Source of the DNA: Pelagibacterales bacterium SAG-MED28 | Lineage (GTDB): Bacteria > Pseudomonadota > Alphaproteobacteria > Pelagibacterales > Pelagibacteraceae | DNA length: 58,117 bases | Assembly (NCBI GenBank): GCA_014653835.1 | Contig: JACWDY010000006.1 | Location: forward strand, 1-58,117 | Direction: 5' to 3' | Shown: one piece after another, positions 52,151 to 58,117 of the stretch | How positions within the stretch are numbered: position 1 is the first letter of the stretch | Layout of the letters: each line of letters opens with the position of its first letter | The notes under the pieces: model-generated | Told to the model about the DNA's origin: nothing | What the model saw: only the letters and a program-made list of their open reading frames with translations | The model's database searches: none | Program-made: the position numbers and the translations under genes

Positions 52151-52531
52151 ATGAAAAAAATTTTTACGATTTTTCTTTTAACATTTTTTACATCTGCTTA
52201 TGCAGGCGGCCACATTACAAAAGCACAAAAAGAGCAAACTATTCAATGCTTAGGTCATTATAGTGCTACAGCTGTTTTACCTGCTGATAGTATAGAAGTA
52301 GAAAATTTAGAGATGGCGTTAGCTTCAGTGAAAGTAATTCGAGAATATCTTAAAAAAGAAAAAGTTAAAGAAGATGAAATGAACACTGGTATGAATAAAT
52401 ACGTAGATAAAGTTTATGGAAAACCTTTCGATAAAGGTATGAACGATAAATATAATGTGTTTATATATAAACAAATACCTGGCTCAAAAGAGGAAATAGA
52501 AAAATTATCAAGAACTATTTATGCAGGATAA
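52151..52531 (+). CDS. Small exported protein, unknown
   Basis: 126 residues with a clear signal peptide (MKKIFTIFLLTFF, cleavage near AYA-G), then a helical, charged mature chain with one Cys (IQCLGHYSA) and no membrane span. No family recognised. It starts the run of small genes to 54.2 kb and lies 103 bp after the zinc dehydrogenase, with an AGGAAA ribosome site, so it likely has its own promoter. Confidence 0.7.
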   Translation: MKKIFTIFLLTFFTSAYAGGHITKAQKEQTIQCLGHYSATAVLPADSIEVENLEMALASVKVIREYLKKEKVKEDEMNTGMNKYVDKVYGKPFDKGMNDKYNVFIYKQIPGSKEEIEKLSRTIYAG

Positions 52532-52533
52532 TT

Positions 52534-52821
52534 ATGAATGGTTATGTAATAGCTAATATAGATGTTAAAAATATAGAAGCTTACAAAGAATATGTTGAAA
52601 AAGTCTCTCCTATTGTCAAGAAATTTGGTGGAGAATATTTAATTAGAGCAGGGGAGTACAAAGTAATAGAGGGAAAGTGGAAACATCCAAGAACTGTAGT
52701 AATTAAATTTCCTTCATATGAAAAAGCTTTAGAGTGGTATAACTCTGAAGAATATAAACCGGTTAAACCAATAAGATTAACTAATTCAGATGCTAATGCA
52801 ATTATAATAAAAGGAGTTTAA
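52534..52821 (+). CDS. DUF1330 protein (dimeric alpha+beta barrel)
   Basis: 95 residues matching DUF1330: GYVIANIDVKNIEAYKEYVEKV, GGEYLIRAGEYKVIEG, RTVVIKFPSYEKALEWYNSEEY. The fold is a ferredoxin-like dimer that can house a small substrate or haem; function is unknown. It starts 2 bp after the exported protein. Confidence 0.85.
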   Translation: MNGYVIANIDVKNIEAYKEYVEKVSPIVKKFGGEYLIRAGEYKVIEGKWKHPRTVVIKFPSYEKALEWYNSEEYKPVKPIRLTNSDANAIIIKGV

Positions 52822-52855
52822 AAGTTTTAACTTATAAAAATAACAAAAGGAAAAA

Positions 52856-53143
52856 ATGAAAAACTATATGGTAACTCATACTTTTAAATCCGCTGAGATG
52901 AAAGCAAAGTTTACAGAAACAGTTGCTTCAATGAAAATGGAAGATATTGTTAAAAGTATGAAAAGTAACAATGCAGCTTGTCAAATGACTTGGAATACAC
53001 CAGGCGATACAATGGAAATGTTTTGTTGGTGGAAGGGTAAAGATGAACAAGCAATTATTAATCAACTAGGTCAAATGAATGATTTTTTCACTCCTCATAA
53101 GTTTGTTGAGTGCACAGATCAAGTCATGGACTACAACGCATAG
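52856..53143 (+). CDS. Small protein, possible alpha+beta barrel, unknown
   Basis: 95 residues. A KNYMVTHTFKS first strand, helices rich in Met and Lys, and MEMFCWWKGKDEQAII suggest a ferredoxin-like domain related to the neighbouring proteins, with two Cys in the core and one near the end. Family not recognised. A clear AAAGGAAA ribosome site precedes the ATG. Confidence 0.65.
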   Translation: MKNYMVTHTFKSAEMKAKFTETVASMKMEDIVKSMKSNNAACQMTWNTPGDTMEMFCWWKGKDEQAIINQLGQMNDFFTPHKFVECTDQVMDYNA

Positions 53144-53150
53144 GATATTT

Positions 53151-53567
53151 ATGATCGATAAATTTGGAAACGCATTTTATTTAATAATTTACTTAGCACA
53201 TTTTATTATAGTTGGTAGCTATGCTTACCAATTAGTATTTGATACTAAAAAATTTCTAAAGGGTAGAGGAGTTGATAAAACTGCTACTTTAATCACGAGA
53301 TTTGCAGGTTCATTTATGATCGCTACTGTTTTGATGGCAATTTATATTGCTTTTATAAGATCAGGCGGTGTAGAGGCCACTTGGGCGTTCTTCAACTTAG
53401 TTTTTATAATGAATGTTTCAATTTTATTTACAAATTTTTATACATTAAAAATTGATAAAACAGGTTTAACAAAAAAAACTAGAAATGATGGAATTTACGC
53501 TCCACTAGTTCTCGTTATTATCAGTGCTATTCTTTGTTATGGATTAGCTGACAAAATATACGTCTAA
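53151..53567 (+). CDS. Four-helix membrane protein, unknown
   Basis: 138 residues from ATG 53151 (upstream frame extension overlaps the previous gene and lacks a ribosome site). Four membrane helices at about 8-28, 48-68, 76-96 and 118-136. No family recognised. It lies 7 bp after one small barrel-type gene and 19 bp before another, so it belongs to the cluster and could anchor it. Confidence 0.7.
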   Translation: MIDKFGNAFYLIIYLAHFIIVGSYAYQLVFDTKKFLKGRGVDKTATLITRFAGSFMIATVLMAIYIAFIRSGGVEATWAFFNLVFIMNVSILFTNFYTLKIDKTGLTKKTRNDGIYAPLVLVIISAILCYGLADKIYV

Positions 53568-53586
53568 ATAATTGAAAGGAAAGAAA

Positions 53587-53880
53587 ATGGCAAAGTTTAT
53601 GAACTTAGTTAGATGCAAAGTTAAAGCATCACATAGGGAAGAGTACTTAAAAAAAATGGACGAAAGACAAAAATTTGAAGGAATGACTACAAGTAAAGTT
53701 GTTGAAGTCAAACCTAACGAATTTTTTATGACCGGGGAATGGAAATCAGAAGAAGATATCGCAAAAGCTAGACCACAAATGATTGAATTTTTGGATAGTT
53801 TGAGACATACTTTAGAGGAATTGTCTCCAGAGTTAGGTGTTACAGACCCATACTCTGGATCGGTGATAATAGAAAAATAG
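53587..53880 (+). CDS. ABM-like (dimeric alpha+beta barrel) protein
   Basis: 97 residues from ATG 53587, preceded by GAAAGGAAA. The pattern FMNLVRCKVKASHREEYL, TSKVVEVKPNEFFMTGEWKS, RPQMIEFLDSLRHTLEEL resembles antibiotic-biosynthesis-monooxygenase-like domains. A member of the run of four such small proteins. Activity unknown. Confidence 0.7.
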   Translation: MAKFMNLVRCKVKASHREEYLKKMDERQKFEGMTTSKVVEVKPNEFFMTGEWKSEEDIAKARPQMIEFLDSLRHTLEELSPELGVTDPYSGSVIIEK

Positions 53881-53894
53881 AAAGGAGAAAAGAA

Positions 53895-54221
53895 ATGGCA
53901 AAAATGTATATAATGGGGAAATATTCTGAAAAGGCCTTTTTAGGTTTTTTGAAAGATCCTACAACAGATAGAAAAGCAGCAGTTGAGAAACTTACATCTG
54001 CAGCTGGTGGTAAAATGTTGTCTATGGATATAGTGAGAGGTCCGTATGATTTTATAGTTGTAGCAGAAATGGCGAATTTTGAAGCATTCGCAGCTGTAAA
54101 ATTAGCAGTGGAGTCTACTGGAGCTGTAAGAGAGCTTGTAGCTTTAGAGGCTATGGATTTAACTGGTGCAGCAAAAAAAGCTGGTGAATTAACTGGAAAC
54201 TATAAAGCACCAGGACAATAA
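53895..54221 (+). CDS. GYD-domain protein
   Basis: 108 residues. YIMGKYSEKAFLGFLKDPTTDR and MLSMDIVRGPYDFIVVAEMA fit the GYD domain (here GPYD), again a ferredoxin-like fold, with AVKLAVESTGAVRELVALEA. Last gene of the cluster; it has a strong GAAAGGAGAAA ribosome site and ends directly at the convergent methyltransferase stop. Confidence 0.82.
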   Translation: MAKMYIMGKYSEKAFLGFLKDPTTDRKAAVEKLTSAAGGKMLSMDIVRGPYDFIVVAEMANFEAFAAVKLAVESTGAVRELVALEAMDLTGAAKKAGELTGNYKAPGQ

Positions 54222-54929
54222 TTACTTTTTATAACTTATACACTTTAAGGTATCAGTAAATTTAATTTGATTTTTATATTTAGATTTAATTTCACTGATA
54301 CCTTTATTCAAATCTTCTTTAGTCATATTTAACAAGCAAGATATATACCTAGAGCTAATCATTGATAAGTATCTTTTTTTAGCAATATTTACTTTAAAAT
54401 TAAAATTACTTTCTGATATTTTTTTTAAGTTTTTATTAATTATTTTGAAAAATATTTTATCTTTTTCAAGACTTTCATTAAGTTTTTTTCTCATAAGTTT
54501 AAAACACGGAATTTTATTATTCTTAACTTTAAGTGAAAATATCAGTAATTGACCTTTTGGCTTCAGTTTTTTTTTTGCAAGATTAAGCAAAGAATCCAAT
54601 CTTTTAATAGAAAAAAAATGTAAAGATTGTTTGATTAAAATTAAATCGTAACTCTGTTTTTTTTTTAAATAAGTTATTGCATCAGATTTTATGAATTGAA
54701 TATTTTTCTTTATTTCTTTATTTCTTACAATATCAATTCCTATTGGTTTATTTTTAAATTTATATTTTTTCTGGAGAGAACTAATTATATTTGCTCTACC
54801 ACAACCTATATCTAAAACTTTAGTATTTTTGTTGAGCTTAACTTTTTCTTTAAGAAAAAAATTGAAAGCTGATATATACTTTTTTGAAGATAACCAGGTT
54901 TTGTTATCCCAGTTTCTTAATTTTTTCAT
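54222..54929 (-). CDS. Class I SAM-dependent methyltransferase
   Basis: 235 residues. VLDIGCGRANIISSL is motif I and YDLILIKQSLHFF is the post-motif strand of a small-molecule methyltransferase of the Methyltransf_11/25 type. Lysine-rich, AT-driven composition. Substrate unknown. The last gene of a minus-strand operon; its start overlaps the pta stop by 1 bp. Confidence 0.78.
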   Translation of the reverse strand: MKKLRNWDNKTWLSSKKYISAFNFFLKEKVKLNKNTKVLDIGCGRANIISSLQKKYKFKNKPIGIDIVRNKEIKKNIQFIKSDAITYLKKKQSYDLILIKQSLHFFSIKRLDSLLNLAKKKLKPKGQLLIFSLKVKNNKIPCFKLMRKKLNESLEKDKIFFKIINKNLKKISESNFNFKVNIAKKRYLSMISSRYISCLLNMTKEDLNKGISEIKSKYKNQIKFTDTLKCISYKK

Positions 54930-55837
54930 TAGAGAGCAACAATAGCAGCTGCGATAGATGCCAATCTAGCGGGCGCGCTATCAGCTCGACTTGTTATTAC
55001 CACTGGAACTTTACCACCAACAACAACACCTGCTGCACATGCACCCATAAAATAAATCATCATTTTTACTAAACCATTACCAGCTTCAACGTTAGGAACC
55101 AATAAAATATCAGTTTTACCCGCTACCTCATTTTTAATTCCTTTTATCTGAGCAGCTTTTTCTGAAACTGAATTATCAAAAGCCATAGGTCCAAATACAT
55201 CTGCATCAATGTTTTCTTTCTTTGCCCTTTGCGTTAATTCTTTTGCTTCTAGTGAGCTAGGTACACTTTCTAGAACTTCTTCAGTTGCTGAAAGCACTGA
55301 AACCTTAGGTCTATTAATCCCGATTCTTTTTGCAAAGTCTACTGAGTTTTTAAGAATATGCATCTTTGTTTCTAATTTAGGCAAAACGTTTAAAGCACCA
55401 TCTGTAATGATAAAAGGTTTGTCATTTTTATCTATTGTCATATGCCAAACATGGCTTAATCTTTTTTTACCTATTAAATTTAAATCTCTTTTAAGGACAG
55501 CTTTCATGAGTATATCTGTGTGAATATGACCTTTAACAATAATTTTTACTTTTCCTTCGCTTGCCATTTTAGCTGCTATGGGCGCGGTGTTATTTTCTAT
55601 TGGTTCATGAATAATCTCAAAGTTTGAAATATCCCACTTTATATCTTTTGCTATACCTTCAATTATTTTTTGGTCCCCAATAAATATTGGATCGATTAAA
55701 CCTTCTTCCACTGCCTGTTTAGTAGACTCTATGGAAACTGCTTTACCAGCATTAACAATAACTACTTTAATAGGGCCTTTAGTTTTGGCCAATTTAATCA
55801 ACTGCTCAGGACAAACTATTTCTTTATTTGATAGCAT
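54929..55837 (-). CDS. pta: Phosphate acetyl/butyryltransferase
   Basis: 302 residues of the PTA_PTB family, the short form without the N-terminal BioD-like domain: VKGHIHTDILMKAVL, HVWHMTIDKNDKPFIITDGALN, VSVLSATEEVLESVPS, ADVFGPMAFDNSVS, GKTDILLVPNVEAGN. Converts acetyl phosphate to acetyl-CoA. It is the expected partner of Xsc, whose product is acetyl phosphate. It overlaps the upstream Ldh_2-type gene by 14 bp. Confidence 0.9.
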   Translation of the reverse strand: MLSNKEIVCPEQLIKLAKTKGPIKVVIVNAGKAVSIESTKQAVEEGLIDPIFIGDQKIIEGIAKDIKWDISNFEIIHEPIENNTAPIAAKMASEGKVKIIVKGHIHTDILMKAVLKRDLNLIGKKRLSHVWHMTIDKNDKPFIITDGALNVLPKLETKMHILKNSVDFAKRIGINRPKVSVLSATEEVLESVPSSLEAKELTQRAKKENIDADVFGPMAFDNSVSEKAAQIKGIKNEVAGKTDILLVPNVEAGNGLVKMMIYFMGACAAGVVVGGKVPVVITSRADSAPARLASIAAAIVAL

Positions 55838-56834
55838 TTAAATCATTTAATTCTTTTAAGATCTTAGGAGGTATAAATATATCTTTATTTAAATTTTTTC
55901 TATAAATTTTATTTTTTCTCTCTCCTGGGTACAATATCGACATGAAACCTTTAGCTTTAGGGAGCTTCTTAATTCTTGAGATATTAATTTTTATTTCTTT
56001 TAAGAAGTTTCCTCCAATAAAAATTTTTGGATTTATAGTTATAAATAAATGACCCATATTTTGTGGTCCCGTCAAATCATCAAAAGGATCTTTAGTTTTT
56101 CCTGAATGACTCGATCCTGTTAAAACTCCACTTAAAATATCTACCATCCAAGCTAGTCCAGAACCTCTAAAAGTTGAAATAGGGATTTGTGATCCTTGAA
56201 GAGCTTTATTAGCATCTGTAGTTATGTTTCCATTTTTATCTAACGCTACACCATATGGTATTTTTTGACCAAGTTTGCTTGCTCTTCTTATTGCCCCCCT
56301 ATTAATCATTGAAGTAGAAGTATCAAATATAAAAGGAGTTTTGCCAGTCGGAACTCCAAAACAAATTGGATTAGTGCCAAATAAAGATTTTTTAGATCCG
56401 TGAGGTGCTAAAGCTGGAGGACCATTTGTAAAACAAAAAACCATTAGATTTTTTTTAACAGCTTGTTCAGCATAAAAACTTGAAAGACCATAGTGCCCAC
56501 TTTTCTTGATACCTACGAGACCTATTCCAGTTTTTTTTGCATTTTTTATTGCTTGTTTAATTCCAAAATCAGCAGCAACAAATCCAATACTGTTATCAGC
56601 ATTTACATACGACACTGAATTACTAATTTTTTTAATCTTAATTTTTGGTTTTGGATTTATAACTTTTGCTCTTAATCTATCACAATACATTTTAAGCCTT
56701 GCTAGACCATGACCTTTTGCTTCTAAAATTTCTGCTTTGATTAAATAATTAGAGCAAATTTCTGAATGACTTTTTGGTAATTTATGTTTTAAAAAAATTT
56801 GATTAAGTATTGTTTTTAAAAGTTTTTTTTTCAC
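55824..56834 (-). CDS. Malate/L-lactate dehydrogenase family (Ldh_2), ComC-like sulfolactate dehydrogenase candidate
   Basis: 336 residues of the Ldh_2 fold: EAKGHGLARLKMYCDRL, IGLVGIKKSGHYGLSSFYAEQA, LFGTNPICFGVPTG, and FRGSGLAWMVDILSGVLTGS near residue 225. Uses NAD(P). ComC, the sulfolactate dehydrogenase, belongs to this family; with suyAB and hpsN in the window it is the best guess, working with another dehydrogenase to interconvert sulfolactate forms. Ureidoglycolate and malate dehydrogenases are alternatives. The start overlaps the upstream gene by 4 bp. Confidence 0.85.
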   Translation of the reverse strand: MKKKLLKTILNQIFLKHKLPKSHSEICSNYLIKAEILEAKGHGLARLKMYCDRLRAKVINPKPKIKIKKISNSVSYVNADNSIGFVAADFGIKQAIKNAKKTGIGLVGIKKSGHYGLSSFYAEQAVKKNLMVFCFTNGPPALAPHGSKKSLFGTNPICFGVPTGKTPFIFDTSTSMINRGAIRRASKLGQKIPYGVALDKNGNITTDANKALQGSQIPISTFRGSGLAWMVDILSGVLTGSSHSGKTKDPFDDLTGPQNMGHLFITINPKIFIGGNFLKEIKINISRIKKLPKAKGFMSILYPGERKNKIYRKNLNKDIFIPPKILKELNDLNAIK

Positions 56835-57265
56835 TTAAACTTTATTTTTCCTTTTTCTTCCCAAAAATTGGTCCTCTGTTCTGGATCTTCAACCAAATTT
56901 TTGCACATTAAGCCATACTTTTTAGCAAGCGAAGAAAAATCTTTTTTTGCTAATTCTACAAAATTATTGACATTATCTTTTGTTATTTGGGACATAACTT
57001 CTGGATTAAATCCCATTATTTCACCTAAATCATAAGTATATTTAAGTGAAACATCTGCACTACTTTCTAAATTATCAATAATGTTTTTATCTTTTCCAGC
57101 TTTTTTAAAACTTACTGCTGCTACTTTGTAAAAGCTGTAACAGTTTAAGTATTCTTTTTGTATATTCTCCATTACATATTTGGCAACTTTACCTTCTTTA
57201 GCTTGATCGTTTGCATTTAAAGAAAAAGGTATAATTATAAAAATTATTAATAATATTTTTTTCAT
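56831..57265 (-). CDS. Exported small helical protein, unknown
   Basis: 144 residues with a signal peptide ending near LNA-N (residue 19). Mature part is mostly helical, with two Cys (NCYSFYK and LMCKNL) that might form a disulfide. No family recognised. It is linked by 4-bp overlaps to the racemase-like gene upstream and to the Ldh_2 gene downstream, so it is part of the operon with pta. Confidence 0.7.
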   Translation of the reverse strand: MKKILLIIFIIIPFSLNANDQAKEGKVAKYVMENIQKEYLNCYSFYKVAAVSFKKAGKDKNIIDNLESSADVSLKYTYDLGEIMGFNPEVMSQITKDNVNNFVELAKKDFSSLAKKYGLMCKNLVEDPEQRTNFWEEKGKIKFK

Positions 57266-57954
57266 TTATATTTTTTCATTGAAGCTTCAGCTAAAATTAA
57301 ATTTGGATCCATAAATATTCTTGATAGCTTAGCTTTTTTAAAAGATTTATATGCAAAAATTGCAATTGGCAACTCTGTACAGCCCAAAATGATTTTTTTA
57401 CAGTTCATTTTTAATAGGTAATTTACTGCTGGTTTTAAAGCTTTCTCCGCATCCTTAGTTTTACCCATTTTAACCAATTTTATTGATTTGTTTACGTTCA
57501 GAATTTGCAACTTTTTAGGTGGAGAAATTAAATTAAACCTTCCATTAAAAAAATAATTATAAATTCCAGTTTTAATTGTTACATCTGTTGCAAGCAAACC
57601 AATTTTAGATTTTGCTCTGCAGTTTTTCTTTGCATTTAAAAATACTACCTCTGGCATATTTAAAATTGGTATTTTAATTAAACTCTTAAGATCTTTATAC
57701 CAATAATGTGCAGTATTGCATGGAATAGAAATGAATTTACATTTATTACGTTGCAAAAACTTACATCCCTCAACTAGACTCTTTAAAACTTTTTTATATT
57801 TTTTTAAGTTTTGTTTCCTGTCTGGTATATTTGCCTTGTTATAAAGTAAAAATAAAGGATATTTTTGATCGGACTTTCCTCTATTAAGTTTAGCTAATTT
57901 AGTACAAAAGTCTAAACCGGCTTGCGTGCCCATGCCACCAAGTATTCCAATCAT
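57262..57954 (-). CDS. Aspartate/glutamate racemase family protein
   Basis: 230 residues from ATG 57954, 14 bp after the stop of the permease gene; an earlier ATG at 57987 would overlap that gene. MIGILGGMGTQAG at the N-terminus and the two catalytic Cys motifs SIPCNTAHYW and ILGCTELP show a cofactor-independent amino-acid racemase. Substrate unknown; it could be an unusual amino acid or a hydantoin-type compound brought in by the upstream ABC transporter. Confidence 0.87.
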   Translation of the reverse strand: MIGILGGMGTQAGLDFCTKLAKLNRGKSDQKYPLFLLYNKANIPDRKQNLKKYKKVLKSLVEGCKFLQRNKCKFISIPCNTAHYWYKDLKSLIKIPILNMPEVVFLNAKKNCRAKSKIGLLATDVTIKTGIYNYFFNGRFNLISPPKKLQILNVNKSIKLVKMGKTKDAEKALKPAVNYLLKMNCKKIILGCTELPIAIFAYKSFKKAKLSRIFMDPNLILAEASMKKYK

Positions 57955-57968
57955 AAATTTAAATTTAA

Positions 57969-58117
57969 TTAACCTTTTCCTCGCCAAGGAATTGTTTTAT
58001 CAATTATCTTTCTGATTGTGATATCAAATATTAATCCAAGCATTCCCATAATAAATATTGTGATCCAGATTACTTCATATTGAAAATACTTTTTCGCGAC
58101 ATTTTCGACAAAACCTA
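57969..58117 (-). CDS. C-terminal end of an ABC transporter permease, NitT/TauT type (cut by right edge)
   Basis: The last about 49 codons of a membrane protein running off the right edge. The visible part has the segment FENVAKKYFQYE-like loop (here GFVENVAKKYFQYE), the last helix VIWITIFIMGMLGLIFD, and the tail RKIIDKTIPWRGKG, which matches the end of SsuC/TauC-type permeases (R-x-PW-x-G-x). Taurine, sulfonate or other substrates are possible; start and partners are outside the window. Confidence 0.65.
   Translation of the reverse strand, partial: GFVENVAKKYFQYEVIWITIFIMGMLGLIFDITIRKIIDKTIPWRGKG

Noticed and set aside
1-58117. Mobile elements, CRISPR arrays, tRNA or rRNA genes, prophage
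   Set aside because: I saw no transposase or integrase, no regularly spaced repeats beyond the 11-bp set at 33.5 kb, and no tRNA T-loop context or rRNA sequence.

Overview
The window is a dense, very AT-rich stretch of bacterial chromosome with spacers of tens of bases, many 1-20 bp gene overlaps and no mobile element, CRISPR array, tRNA or rRNA gene that I can see. The gene content (AprM-AprB-AprA with a TauE/SafE-type exporter, Xsc, SuyAB, a TRAP transporter followed by an HpsN-like dehydrogenase, a CADD-type protein, tandem Amt genes) and the compaction point to a marine alphaproteobacterium of the SAR11/Pelagibacterales type. This is inferred from content; no 16S gene is present.

Region 1 (1-14 kb) looks like a light and oxidative-stress district: a Cfa-type methyltransferase cut by the left edge, a DUF3833 lipoprotein, Fe superoxide dismutase, two SDR proteins, TspO, MsrA, a photolyase-like protein lacking the usual N-terminal domain, a DPRP-type photolyase, a DCC protein and a tiny DUF2256 protein. 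It also holds an 870-residue protein joining cyclic-nucleotide-binding-like, acyltransferase and SGNH-hydrolase domains. Region 2 (14-29 kb) is mostly housekeeping: HisI, FolE, an AcuI/YhdH reductase with a LysR regulator, RseP, HU, two tandem ammonium transporters, a Bcp peroxiredoxin, RecX, CysQ, DUF3553 and MnmA. It ends with a GC-rich, GNRA-loop-rich intergenic segment that looks like a structured RNA. Region 3 (29-34.7 kb) has membrane proteins, a 27-residue basic protein, MetC, an MFS carrier, a CADD-type para-aminobenzoate synthase and a small nucleotidylyltransferase.

Region 4 (34.7-58.1 kb) is the main system: a sulfonate and sulfite metabolism island. It encodes APS reductase with its membrane partner and a sulfite/sulfonate exporter-family protein; SuyAB (sulfolactate to pyruvate and sulfite); Xsc (sulfoacetaldehyde to acetyl phosphate and sulfite); a Pta-type enzyme that can use the acetyl phosphate; a TRAP transporter followed by HpsN (dihydroxypropanesulfonate oxidation) and a zinc alcohol dehydrogenase; a GMC flavoprotein and an SDR as further candidate sulfonate dehydrogenases; and a ComC-like Ldh_2 dehydrogenase. 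At the right edge lies the end of an ABC permease of the NitT/TauT type. Inserted in this island is a six-gene run of small proteins (52.1-54.2 kb), several with dimeric alpha+beta-barrel character, whose job is unknown.

Possible control elements include a strong sigma70-like promoter with an adjacent dyad before aprM, a promoter overlapping a TGACT/AGTCA dyad before the TRAP operon, a hairpin between the TRAP binding protein and membrane genes, tandem 11-bp repeats before the CADD gene, and a C7 hairpin loop that could pair with the G9 Shine-Dalgarno tract of the second amt gene.
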